Shown: positions 8,862 to 17,344 of the stretch, one piece after another | Numbering within the stretch: the stretch's first letter is position 1 | How the letters are laid out: the number at the start of each line of letters is the position of its first letter | Assembly: GCF_007830155.1 (NCBI RefSeq) | Contig: NZ_VLKY01000005.1 | Coordinates: 62,001-126,000 of the forward strand | Direction: 5' to 3' | Source: Pseudomonas duriflava | GTDB taxonomy: Bacteria > Pseudomonadota > Gammaproteobacteria > Pseudomonadales > Pseudomonadaceae | Length of the DNA: 64,000 bases | Notes under the pieces: generated by a model | Databases searched by the model: none | What the model was told of the DNA's origin: nothing | Seen by the model: only the letters and a program-made list of their open reading frames with translations | Translations under genes and position numbers: made by a program

Positions 8862-10808
8862 TCATTTCACCAGGCCATACCCTACCGGGTACAACGGCGT
8901 CCGATTACCTTGATACGCCGCGTTCTCCCGGTTCTCGACCTGCTCCATCGACGCCGGTAGATCGACCGGCAGTTTGCCGGTGTACTTACGGGACTTGATC
9001 AACGTATCCAGCAAGACGGTATCCGAAACCCCAAAGTTACCAATCAACGCACCGACCTTGTCTTGCATTTTGGTCAAGATGGCAGGGCGATCCAGATACA
9101 CGGTGACAATGGAAGGAACACCTTTGGCGCTGGCCTCATTGACCATCATCAAATCTTCGTTGTCGTCCGGATAATCCAGCGAGCCTTCATGCTGCCTGGC
9201 CCCAAAGAAGTACCCTGGATGGAGCAGCTCATACGGCGCCGTAGCTCGGATGATCGCCACGTCCGCTTCGTCAAGGCTGTCGACCACCGTCAACCCGGCT
9301 GCACGTGCCGCCGCGGCATCAACATGGTAGAGATACACTTTTTTGCTCTTGCCCAACGGTAGAAGATTGGCGTTTTTCAGGAGTACCAGCGAGTCTTTCT
9401 GCGCAGCGTCAGCAGCGCGCTGATGAGAGGCATCGCCTACGATGGAAGGTGCCTCGGACGCCTCAACATAGGGGTTTTCGAACAGCCCCACCTGGAATTT
9501 CTGAAGCAAGATCCGGTAGACGGACTCATTCAAGCGTCGCTCGGATAGCTTGCCGGTTTTTACCGCCTCAACAAGCAGCTCGCTTTCCTCACTACCCCCG
9601 ATCTGATCCACTCCGGCCGTAACGGCTTTGGCAGTACGGTCTACCTTGGACAATGATTCAACGCCCCAGGGCATACCGATCGCAATAGACCCATCCGTGC
9701 TGCCGTTTTGGCAGATGTCATTGCAGTCGTTGGTAATCGCCCAATCGCTAAGGATGACTCCCTTGAATCCGTATTCCTTCCGCAATAGATCCTGCAACAG
9801 GAAACGGCTAAAACCGGCTCCCACCTGCTCTTCGATTAGACGCCCCCGGTAGTACGCATCCTTGAGGATCGAATAGGTGGGCATGACCGAAGCAACGTTG
9901 GCATCGAACGCACCGATAAAAGGAGTAATGTGCGGACGGATATCCTTTCCAAAGAAATCGGCATATTTGCCATAGGCATTGTGGCTATCCCAGCCATCTT
10001 CAGCTTCACCATAACCGACCCAATGCTTTACAACGGTTACGACACTACCGTCATTAAGATTCTTGCCGTTCTGCATACCCAGCACATAGGCATTAACGAG
10101 TGTTTTGGCCAGGTTTTCATCCTGGCCGAACGTACCGCTTCCTCGTGCCCAGCGGGGCTCGCTGTATAGATCCGCCTGGGGCGAAAGGGCCGTGTTGATC
10201 CCGACAGCCCGGTACTCCTGGCGCACGATATCCGCGAAGTTTTTTACGACCTTGGAGTCGCCAATCGCCCCCAGGCCAAGCGCCTCTGGCCACTTGGAGA
10301 AATAATCGGACTGAACGGTGGCCCCTTCTGTGTACAAAAAGGAGTTCCGCGGGTCGGTGCTGATGCTCAGCGGTATGCCCAAACGGGTTTCTTCAGCCAT
10401 CTTCTGCAAGGCATTATTGGCGTTGGCAAACGCCTCTGGCTCGGCATCCAGTCGCGTAATAAAGGTGTTCAGCTTTTTGGTTTCAATGAGATCCCGAATA
10501 GCATCGACGTCATAGGCCGCGTTTCCCGTCTCGGCATCTGTAATTGTCGCCAACGTACCGTGCATCATGACACCGGCCTTTTCCTCCAGAGTCATGTGCG
10601 TGACCAGGTTCCGGGCGCGGTCTTCCGGCTGCAGCCGCCAATCCTCGTAGCGATTCACACGGCCATCGCGGTTCATGTCCTTAAAGCTCAGCTTACCGAT
10701 TTTGATGATCGGTACGCCGCTTTCAGTAACCAGCTTGGGTTGATTCTGGGCATAGACACTAGCGGAGAGAGCCGCTAGGCCCACCAGGGTGACCATTTTT
10801 TTCATCAT
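8862..10808 (-). CDS. Secreted GH3 beta-glucosidase-like glycosidase
   Basis: This 648-residue exported protein has the GH3 two-domain layout. I start it at 10808 (MMKKMVTLVGLAALSASVYA), which gives a signal peptide and an AAGGAAA site upstream; the longer frame adds a Lys-rich leader. The N-terminal GH3 barrel includes KHWVGYGEAEDGWDSH, and the nucleophile Asp is in GVILSDWAI. The C-terminal GH3 domain follows (LVLLKNANLLPL). Just after the signal peptide, DMNRDGRVNRYED matches the EF-hand calcium-loop pattern. Length and motifs fit periplasmic beta-glucosidases or exo-glucanases, but the substrate cannot be read. It is monocistronic, facing away from rlmI across a 470-bp gap. Confidence 0.88.
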   Translation of the reverse strand: MMKKMVTLVGLAALSASVYAQNQPKLVTESGVPIIKIGKLSFKDMNRDGRVNRYEDWRLQPEDRARNLVTHMTLEEKAGVMMHGTLATITDAETGNAAYDVDAIRDLIETKKLNTFITRLDAEPEAFANANNALQKMAEETRLGIPLSISTDPRNSFLYTEGATVQSDYFSKWPEALGLGAIGDSKVVKNFADIVRQEYRAVGINTALSPQADLYSEPRWARGSGTFGQDENLAKTLVNAYVLGMQNGKNLNDGSVVTVVKHWVGYGEAEDGWDSHNAYGKYADFFGKDIRPHITPFIGAFDANVASVMPTYSILKDAYYRGRLIEEQVGAGFSRFLLQDLLRKEYGFKGVILSDWAITNDCNDICQNGSTDGSIAIGMPWGVESLSKVDRTAKAVTAGVDQIGGSEESELLVEAVKTGKLSERRLNESVYRILLQKFQVGLFENPYVEASEAPSIVGDASHQRAADAAQKDSLVLLKNANLLPLGKSKKVYLYHVDAAAARAAGLTVVDSLDEADVAIIRATAPYELLHPGYFFGARQHEGSLDYPDDNEDLMMVNEASAKGVPSIVTVYLDRPAILTKMQDKVGALIGNFGVSDTVLLDTLIKSRKYTGKLPVDLPASMEQVENRENAAYQGNRTPLYPVGYGLVK

Positions 10809-11280
10809 TGTTTTCCTTTTTTTCTTATGGATACCGACCACTTGGCCCGGAGCCGATAGACCATAAACAGGGTGGTCTATTGGCAGGCATGAGGCGTAAA
10901 GAGGTCAGAGACAACGAAACAACGCTGGCAAGACGACAGCTGGCTTCTTGAGGAACGTCTTGGGTTACTTACAAAACATAATCGATTCTATGTAGTAACG
11001 CGTACAGTGACGTAACAAAGTGGCGCAGGAATGTCACCGACTCGTTACGCAGCGCATGAGATATCTAGCTAACCTTATGGATTTGATAGTTTTCCTGGGA
11101 TCTCTCTTCCGGTGAGCAGCAGGCTCGTCATGACATTGCTTAACGGTAATAAGAAATCTCAGGCCGTTCGTTTGCGCCCACTCATCGCATCATTTATCTG
11201 GAACAGCCGATCCATGGCCAGAGGAAGGCGGCGCGCCGCCGAGATCGGTATACTTCGTCCCTTTTTTCCGGAGCCATAGA
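10809..11280. other. Divergent promoter region, GH3 gene and rlmI
   Basis: No gene is visible in this 472-bp gap. It must hold the promoters for the GH3 gene (minus) and rlmI (plus). An 8-bp inverted repeat (10856-10863 and 10873-10880) lies about 50 bp before the GH3 start. Four copies of GTTAC or its complement GTAAC occur at 10964, 10995, 11012 and 11044, and could be binding sites. I cannot assign -35/-10 boxes with confidence. Confidence 0.6.
10856..10880. repeat. Inverted repeat upstream of GH3 gene
   Basis: ATAGACCA and TGGTCTAT form an exact 8-bp inverted repeat with a 9-base spacer, about 50 bp upstream of the GH3 start codon. This spacing and place suit a repressor or activator operator, but no regulator gene is adjacent. 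Confidence 0.5.
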
Positions 11281-12474
11281 ATGTCCTTGCCCAGCCTGCG
11301 ACTGAAAGCCAATGCCGAGCGCCGTCTGCGCGCCGGACATCTTTGGGTATACAGCAACGAAATCGACGTCGCCGCCACGCCCCTTACTACCTTCCAGCCT
11401 GGCGATCAGGCCGTTCTCGAAGCGGCCGGTGGCAAACCACTCGGCATCGTTGCGCTCTCGCCTCATAACCTGATCTGCGCACGCTTGATCTCGCGTGATA
11501 CCAAGCATGTACTGGACAAGTCCCTGCTCGTGCATCGTTTGAAGGTCGCCCTAAGTCTGCGTGAGCGGCTATTCGACAAGCCGTTCTACCGCCTGGTCTA
11601 TGGTGACTCTGACCTGCTGCCGGGTCTTGTAGTAGACCGTTTCGGCGATATCGTCGTCGCCCAGCTCGCCTCGGCCACCATGGAGCGGCACAAGGATGAC
11701 GTCCTGGCGGCACTGCTTCAGGTGCTTAAGCCAGCCGCCGTGCTGTGGAAAAACGACTCTAGTGCCCGCGAGGCCGAAGGTCTGCCACGGTATGTGGAAT
11801 CCGCTTATGGTGACGTGCCGGAATGGGCTGCACTTGAAGAGAACGGCGTAAAATTCGAAGCGCCTATCGTCGAAGGCCAGAAGACCGGCTGGTTCTACGA
11901 TCACCGCATGAACCGCGCTCGCTTGGCTCCCTATGTTCAGGGCAAGCGCGTACTGGACCTGTTCAGCTACATTGGCGGTTGGGGTGTACAGGCCGCCGTG
12001 TTTGGCGCGAGCGAAGTGATGTGTGTGGATGCATCAGGTTTCGCGCTGGATGGTGTCGAGCGCAACGCAGCACTCAACGGCGTGGCTGAAAAAATGGTGT
12101 GCGTCGAAGGTGACGTGTTCGAAGCCCTGAAAGAGCTCAAGAGCGCCGATGAGCGTTTCGATGTGATCGTGGCCGACCCGCCCGCCTTCATCAAGCGTAA
12201 GAAAGATCTGAAAAACGGTGAAGGTGCCTACCGTCGTCTCAATGAGCAGGCCATGCGCCTTCTCAGCAAGGACGGCATTCTAGTCAGCGCTTCCTGCTCC
12301 ATGCATCTACCCGAAGATGATTTACAGGAAATCCTGCTCAGCAGCGCACGGCATCTGGACCGCCATATCCAGCTACTCGAGCGCGGAGGGCAAGGACCGG
12401 ATCACCCCGTGCACCTTGCCATCCCTGAGACCCGCTACATCAAGAGCCTGACCTGCCGGCTCCTGCCGAGCTGA
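11281..12474 (+). CDS. rlmI: Class I SAM-dependent rRNA (cytosine-C5) methyltransferase, RlmI-like
   Basis: This 397-residue protein has an N-terminal PUA RNA-binding domain (about 1-75) and a Rossmann methyltransferase domain. Visible motifs are GQKTGWFYDHRMNR, the SAM-binding LDLFSYIGGWG, the acidic VDASGFAL strand end, DPPAFIKRKKDL, and SCSMHL with the conserved Cys. This matches the YccW/RlmI family, which methylates C1962 of 23S rRNA in E. coli. Exact target specificity here is inferred from family membership. It is followed within 12 bp by a strong intrinsic terminator. Confidence 0.9.
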   Translation: MSLPSLRLKANAERRLRAGHLWVYSNEIDVAATPLTTFQPGDQAVLEAAGGKPLGIVALSPHNLICARLISRDTKHVLDKSLLVHRLKVALSLRERLFDKPFYRLVYGDSDLLPGLVVDRFGDIVVAQLASATMERHKDDVLAALLQVLKPAAVLWKNDSSAREAEGLPRYVESAYGDVPEWAALEENGVKFEAPIVEGQKTGWFYDHRMNRARLAPYVQGKRVLDLFSYIGGWGVQAAVFGASEVMCVDASGFALDGVERNAALNGVAEKMVCVEGDVFEALKELKSADERFDVIVADPPAFIKRKKDLKNGEGAYRRLNEQAMRLLSKDGILVSASCSMHLPEDDLQEILLSSARHLDRHIQLLERGGQGPDHPVHLAIPETRYIKSLTCRLLPS

Positions 12475-12486
12475 TGCTCTCCCCTA

Positions 12487-12514
12487 CCGCCCGGCCTTGT
12501 CCGGGCGGTTTTTT
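12487..12514 (+). terminator. Intrinsic terminator of rlmI
   Basis: CCGCCCGG (12487-12494) pairs with CCGGGCGG (12501-12508) across a 6-base loop, followed by six T. It ends at the stop codon of the convergent AEC transporter gene. Confidence 0.9.
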
Positions 12515-13418
12515 ATTCGCCCAACCCTACCAGCGCCATCCATAACGGAACGGTTACCACAGCCAGCATGGTCGAGAGAAATACCGCTGAACTGACGGTG
12601 CGGTTGTCTTCGGGCGTTCGGGCAAAAGCCAGCACATTCACCCCGCTCGGACAGGCCGCCATCAGCATCAACACGCTACGCGCCGCCGGGCTCAGCCCTG
12701 GCAGCCAGGCGCACAGGTTCCAGACGATCAAGGGAAACACCAGCAGCTTGGTAACGGTCAGCCCCCATACAGCAGCACTGGGCCGCAGCCGATAACGCGA
12801 CAGGTTCACGCCCAGCACAATCAGGGCACAGGGAAGACCAGCCTGGGCCAGCCAGGTCGCCAGTTGCCAGAGCGGTGCCGGCAGGGTTAGCCCTGACATG
12901 TTGAGCGCAGCGCCCAGCATGAGTCCGATAACGAGCGGATTGGCCAGGCTCAGCAGCAATTCCCGTGTACTCACCCGCTCCTGGCCACCAAAGGCGACAT
13001 AAAAGCTTTGCAGTGCAAATAGCGTCAGGCTATGCAGGGCCAGAACAGCAAACAGGTAGACCAGGTTTTCAGGTCCTAGCAGGCTGGAGACTAGCGGAAT
13101 ACCGATCAGCACATTGTTGGAATAACTGGCCGTCAGCCCCATGGCCGTCGGCGTGCCCAACCGCCTATGCACCACCAGATTAACCAGCAGGAAGACCAGC
13201 AACACCGGCCCAAAATAGCCCAATAGCAACATTGGCGACAAACCATGCTGCAGGTCCGCCTTGGCAATTCCGGTAAACAGTACTGCTGGCATAAAGATTT
13301 TAAAGGCCAGCTGCGTGAGGCCAGTCATGGACTCCGGACTCAGCCACTGCCGCTTCCCCAATCCATACCCCAATACGATCAATCCGAAGATCGGCAGGAT
13401 TGCCAGAACAACCACCAT
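12513..13418 (-). CDS. AEC family transporter
   Basis: This 301-residue integral membrane protein has about ten hydrophobic segments arranged as two repeated halves, typical of the auxin efflux carrier family (AEC). It begins MVVVLAILPIFGLIVLGYGLG, the characteristic first helix. Helix-breaking motifs such as ASYSNNVLIGIPL and the late MAACPSGVNVLAFA are present. Bacterial members include malonate and other organic-acid carriers. The substrate cannot be inferred from the sequence or neighbours. It converges on rlmI and diverges from the yegD-like gene. Confidence 0.85.
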   Translation of the reverse strand: MVVVLAILPIFGLIVLGYGLGKRQWLSPESMTGLTQLAFKIFMPAVLFTGIAKADLQHGLSPMLLLGYFGPVLLVFLLVNLVVHRRLGTPTAMGLTASYSNNVLIGIPLVSSLLGPENLVYLFAVLALHSLTLFALQSFYVAFGGQERVSTRELLLSLANPLVIGLMLGAALNMSGLTLPAPLWQLATWLAQAGLPCALIVLGVNLSRYRLRPSAAVWGLTVTKLLVFPLIVWNLCAWLPGLSPAARSVLMLMAACPSGVNVLAFARTPEDNRTVSSAVFLSTMLAVVTVPLWMALVGLGE

Positions 13419-13605
13419 GCGTCTCTACTCCTTGACTCACGCGCCCGAGATGCGCCAAAGAGGCAAGCATAGGCGGATGCTCTCGACCCGTCTCGTTTTT
13501 CACAGAAAGCACGCTTAGCGCTGCGTGACGTCTCTGGTCTGACCTGGCGGACAGACGTGCCCCATGCACGATAAACTGTGGGGCTGTTTTGGTTGGACTC
13601 GTCTC

Positions 13606-14871
13606 ATGATTCTTGCTCACCCTGCCCGTGCCTGCGGTATCGACTTTGGCACCTCCAACTCGACCGTTGGCTGGCTACGCCCCGATACGGATATTTTGGT
13701 TCCCCTCGAAGACGGCAAGGCCACACTGCCCTCCGTAGTCTTTTTCAATACCGAGGAGCGACGTCCGGCGTATGGACGTCAAGCGCTAAATGAGTACCTG
13801 GAGGGCTATGAAGGGCGTTTGATGCGCTCGCTCAAAAGCCTGCTGGGCTCCAAGCTGCTCAAGAGCGAGACCAGCGTGCTGGGCAGCTCCATGCCCTTCA
13901 AGGATCTACTCGGGCTGTTTCTTGGTACGTTGAAAACACGCGCCGAGGCCTTGGCAGACCGGCCTTTCGAGAGCGTTGTGCTGGGTCGCCCGGTTTATTT
14001 CGTCGATGATGACGAGGCCGCTGATCGTGAAGCACAAGATATGCTCATTCAGGTGGCTCATAAACTGGGGTTCAAAGACGTGTCCTTCCAGTTCGAACCG
14101 ATTGCCGCAGCCTTCGACTACGAGCGCACGCTGGATCGCGAAGCCCTGGTCCTGATTGTTGACATTGGGGGGGGCACCTCAGACTTTTCGCTGGTTCGGC
14201 TCTCCCCCGAACGTCGTCAGGCAGCAGATCGAGAAACCGACATTCTGGCAACCGGCGGCGTGCATATCGGCGGAACCGACTTTGATCGGCAGCTCAGCCT
14301 ACATGGTGTGATGCCGCTGTTTGGTTATGGCAGCCTGATGAAAAGCCAGGCCCTCATGCCGACCAGCCACTACATCAACCTGGCAACCTGGCATACGATC
14401 AACAGCGTTTATGCACAGAAGGCGCAGATCGCCTTGCGTGACATGCGCTATGACGCTCAGGACACCTTGGGTATGGACCGCCTGTTCAAGCTTATCGAAC
14501 AGCGTGCCGGCCATTGGTTGGCTATTCAGGTAGAAAGCAGCAAGATCGCGCTCACCGAGGCCAAGCAGCTAACGCTCAACCTGGATCGGATCGAATCCGG
14601 TCTGGCCGCTGAATTGACCCGCCAGGCATTCGAGGCGTCCATCGGACAGCTGCTGGATCGCATTCAGAGCGGCGTTAATCAGCTGCTGGCTTCAGCCGGA
14701 GTAACCGCCGCACACATCGACACGGTGTTCTATACAGGTGGCTCTAGTGGTATTCCCGCCCTACGCCAGTGTATCGACCAGCTCCTGCCTCAAGCAATGA
14801 AAGCAGAGGGCGACCAATTTGGCAGCATTGGCAGCGGTCTCGCCATCGAAGCATTCAAGCGCTACGGTTAA
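13606..14871 (+). CDS. yegD: YegD-type Hsp70 family ATPase
   Basis: This 421-residue protein has the actin/Hsp70 nucleotide-binding fold. The phosphate-1 loop is GIDFGTSNSTVGW, phosphate-2 is VDIGGGTSDFSL and the adenosine motif is FYTGGSSGIPALR. It lacks the long substrate-binding domain of DnaK, as does E. coli YegD. I chose ATG 13606 because the protein then starts shortly before the GIDFGTSNS strand; an upstream ATG at 13564 would add 14 unlikely residues. The function of YegD proteins is not established. A GyrI-like gene follows after 86 bp on the same strand. Confidence 0.9.
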   Translation: MILAHPARACGIDFGTSNSTVGWLRPDTDILVPLEDGKATLPSVVFFNTEERRPAYGRQALNEYLEGYEGRLMRSLKSLLGSKLLKSETSVLGSSMPFKDLLGLFLGTLKTRAEALADRPFESVVLGRPVYFVDDDEAADREAQDMLIQVAHKLGFKDVSFQFEPIAAAFDYERTLDREALVLIVDIGGGTSDFSLVRLSPERRQAADRETDILATGGVHIGGTDFDRQLSLHGVMPLFGYGSLMKSQALMPTSHYINLATWHTINSVYAQKAQIALRDMRYDAQDTLGMDRLFKLIEQRAGHWLAIQVESSKIALTEAKQLTLNLDRIESGLAAELTRQAFEASIGQLLDRIQSGVNQLLASAGVTAAHIDTVFYTGGSSGIPALRQCIDQLLPQAMKAEGDQFGSIGSGLAIEAFKRYG

Positions 14872-14957
14872 CGGAATGGCGGCTTGGCCACTTCTCCGTT
14901 GAACTCAGCCAAGCCGCATTCATCAACTGCATTCAAGCCTTTACCTGGAGCTCTACC

Positions 14958-15413
14958 ATGCCGTTCAGTATTGTCGAACTGCCTGCCTTTACTGTTATAG
15001 GACTCGAATACATTGCCGATGGCCAGGGCGGAAGCATCGCAGAGCTATGGCACACCTTCTTCCAGCGTGCCGATGCTCTTTCTGTACCTACGCCACCGCA
15101 TGAATGGTTCGGCCTTATTCTCAGCCCTCCTCCCGCCGTCTTGCGGTATGTAGCTGGGATCAAGGTCGACGAAGACACTGCCACTCCGGAGGGCATGATT
15201 CGCTGCAAGGTGCCTGCGCAAAAATACCTGCAGTTCAGCCATGTTGGCCTGGCAGACAATATCCCGGACACGTACGACTACCTCTACGGACGCATACTGC
15301 CCGGACGTGGGCTAGAGCCTAAAAAAGCCATAAGCTTCGAGCACTACGATAAGCGCTTCAACGGGCCGGAGGACGAACGCTCGATAGTGGACATCTACCT
15401 TCCCATTTTTTAA
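14958..15413 (+). CDS. GyrI-like small-molecule-binding domain protein
   Basis: This 151-residue protein resembles the stand-alone GyrI-like / AraC effector-binding domain, a SHS2-type fold that binds hydrophobic small molecules. Supporting segments are the start MPFSIVELPAFTVIGLEY, the HEWFGLIL strand, a core RYVAGIKVDED, and the C-terminal EHYDKRF...VDIYLPI end. The open frame continues upstream into yegD, but GGAG at 14947-14950 and the family N-terminus select ATG 14958. No DNA-binding domain is present. Ligand unknown. It may be cotranscribed with the yegD-like gene. Confidence 0.75.
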   Translation: MPFSIVELPAFTVIGLEYIADGQGGSIAELWHTFFQRADALSVPTPPHEWFGLILSPPPAVLRYVAGIKVDEDTATPEGMIRCKVPAQKYLQFSHVGLADNIPDTYDYLYGRILPGRGLEPKKAISFEHYDKRFNGPEDERSIVDIYLPIF

Positions 15414-15443
15414 AGCACCTGTTGGCATCAGGCGCTCCTGTCG

Positions 15444-15710
15444 CTAACCGATCAGAACATCACTCGAGCCGGTGACAATCACACCGCCATGTTCAGTAGC
15501 GCTGCCCAGATAGGCCAGTGGCTGCCCGTTGACCATTACCGTCGCGCTGCCAGTCGCAACTGTGTCACCACAGGCGGTGGAGTCACCGAGGCGCAAGGCA
15601 GGCAAGGCGTTGATCAATACATCCGGCGAGCCCGTTACGGCCGGATTTGAACCATGACCTGATTTCGGGCAGGCATTGGTATCAGAGAGACGAGCAGCGG
15701 GATAGGCCAT
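15444..15710 (-). CDS. PAAR domain protein (type VI secretion spike tip)
   Basis: This 88-residue protein is a compact PAAR domain, the cone that caps VgrG in type VI secretion systems and can carry effectors. The repeated short strands (GSPDVLINALPALRLGDSTACGD, then TEHGGVIVTGSSDVLIG) contain the His and Cys residues expected to hold the tip zinc. I start it at 15710 (MAYPAARLSD), with AAGGAA about 8 bases upstream. There is no toxin extension and no vgrG, hcp or immunity gene nearby, so it is an orphan. It is convergent with the GyrI-like gene and downstream of amiC. Confidence 0.85.
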   Translation of the reverse strand: MAYPAARLSDTNACPKSGHGSNPAVTGSPDVLINALPALRLGDSTACGDTVATGSATVMVNGQPLAYLGSATEHGGVIVTGSSDVLIG

Positions 15711-15805
15711 GTACGCGTTCCTTGTGAACATGAAAGCGTCTAGTTTAGCGCGATCAACCGTTTTAGTGGCGTACCAGGTTCCACTTCAGTCTGATCGCTG
15801 TCTCA

Positions 15806-17023
15806 TCAGCCAGCTTCCTGTTCTTTCAGGCTGGACAGGTAAGTCCCGGTCGGTGGACGATCGCTGAAATAAGCATGCACCCCTTTGAAGATCGACTGTG
15901 CCAAGGCGCGCTGATGACGCGCATCGAGCAACCGCTGACTGTCCCGATCATTGGACATAAAGCCGGTTTCGACAAGGATCGAAGGAATATCCGGCGACTT
16001 GAGCACAGCAAAACCGGCCTGTTCCACCCGCTTAAGGTGCAATCCTGTCACGCTGGATAGATGTTCAAGCACCCGACTGCCAAGATCCAGGCTCGACGAG
16101 ATAGTAGCGTTCATGGACATGTCGAGGAGAACACCGGCCAGCACCGGGTCTTTGTTTTTCAGGATTTCATTGGCACCGATCAGGTCTGCATCGTTTTCCC
16201 GGTTGGCCAGCCAGCGGGCCGTCGTTGACGTCGCTCCATTTTCGGACAGGGCATATACCGAGGCACCGGAAGCTGTTCGGCGGGGGGCGGCGTCAGCATG
16301 TACCGAGATAAACATGTCGGCGTTGTACTTGCGCGCTATCTCGACCCGCTTACGCAGGGGTACAAAGAAATCATCATTGCGGACCAGCCGTGCCTTGTAG
16401 CCTTTCTGCTGGTTAATCATCTTTGCCAGGTTCCGGGCGATGACCAGCACTACATCTTTTTCCCGGTCGCCACGCGCGCTCAGGGCTCCTGGATCTTTGC
16501 CACCGTGACCTGCGTCTACCACAACAATAATATCGCGGCCCTTGCCTGCCCGATTGACCATCGGCGCAGAGGCCAGCACTGTGGCTGGCTCATCAACCAA
16601 CGTAGGCACGTTGGGTACTTGAGCAGGCTTGAGGTCCAGCACCAGGCGATGACCGGCATTCTGGGCCGGCCCTAACAAAAAGCTGTCGAGGCTGACCGGC
16701 TGGGCCAGCTCCAGAACCACCCGGGTATCGGACGTGTTAAACGGTGCACTACGAATGGAACGTACCGGAGAGTTCTTGAGTACTATGCCATTGAGCGAGC
16801 CTGTCAATTGGGTATTGGCCAGATCAATGATGATCCGGTCCGGCGCAGAAAGCCGGAAGGTCTTGTAACGTACCGGACCACTCAGATCGAGGACCAACCG
16901 AAGCTTTTCGGCATCCTGCCAGGCACGCGCATTGGTTAACCGCTGAGGAAGCGCCAGTACAGGAAAAGCGACGGGAAGCGTCAGACTGGCCAGGAGCAGA
17001 TTGAGCAGGCGACGACGGTTCAT
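15806..17023 (-). CDS. amiC: N-acetylmuramoyl-L-alanine amidase, AmiC type
   Basis: This 405-residue periplasmic amidase cleaves the peptide from N-acetylmuramic acid during daughter-cell separation. A twin-arginine-like start (MNRRRLLNLLLASLTLPVAF) precedes an AMIN domain (about 30-130), which targets the septum. The catalytic Amidase_3 domain has VVDAGHGGKDPGA, then ISVHADA and the Glu in SILVETGFMSN; together these hold the zinc ligands and catalytic Glu. No LysM tail is present. AGAGGG five bases before 17023 supports that start over an upstream in-frame ATG. It stands apart from mutL/tsaE, where amiB is usually found. Confidence 0.92.
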   Translation of the reverse strand: MNRRRLLNLLLASLTLPVAFPVLALPQRLTNARAWQDAEKLRLVLDLSGPVRYKTFRLSAPDRIIIDLANTQLTGSLNGIVLKNSPVRSIRSAPFNTSDTRVVLELAQPVSLDSFLLGPAQNAGHRLVLDLKPAQVPNVPTLVDEPATVLASAPMVNRAGKGRDIIVVVDAGHGGKDPGALSARGDREKDVVLVIARNLAKMINQQKGYKARLVRNDDFFVPLRKRVEIARKYNADMFISVHADAAPRRTASGASVYALSENGATSTTARWLANRENDADLIGANEILKNKDPVLAGVLLDMSMNATISSSLDLGSRVLEHLSSVTGLHLKRVEQAGFAVLKSPDIPSILVETGFMSNDRDSQRLLDARHQRALAQSIFKGVHAYFSDRPPTGTYLSSLKEQEAG

Positions 17024-17344
17024 GTATCCCTCTGACATAGCAAAGAAATAATATAACAATGCAGATCATGCGCTCGCTTGGCGAGGCAATCAACTAGCAT
17101 CGACAAGACTTCTTCCTTTTAAATCGGAAGGATAGGTGCTTTTTTTAATGTCATCTATAGCAACGACTATAAGCCGACAGTAGGTAGCAAAGGGGAAAAA
17201 CCTGCCGTTGAAGCCTGTTCTACGGGCTCTAGGAGAGAGGCCAGTACAAAATGTCCTGGTGCTCGACACGCTTGGATACGAAAAACAGCCGAGGCTTGGT
17301 AAAAAGCCGACAGGTCAGTATCCGTCCTGAAGCCAAAGGCAAAC
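17024..17344. other. Non-coding gap between lipase gene and amiC
   Basis: This 321-bp stretch lies downstream of the lipase stop and upstream of amiC on the minus strand. It presumably holds the amiC promoter. I see T-rich patches but no clear hairpin, operator or small gene. Confidence 0.5.

Noticed and set aside
15640-15660. A tRNA T-arm-like string (GATTTGAACC)
   Set aside because: It lies in the PAAR coding region and no cloverleaf can be built around it.
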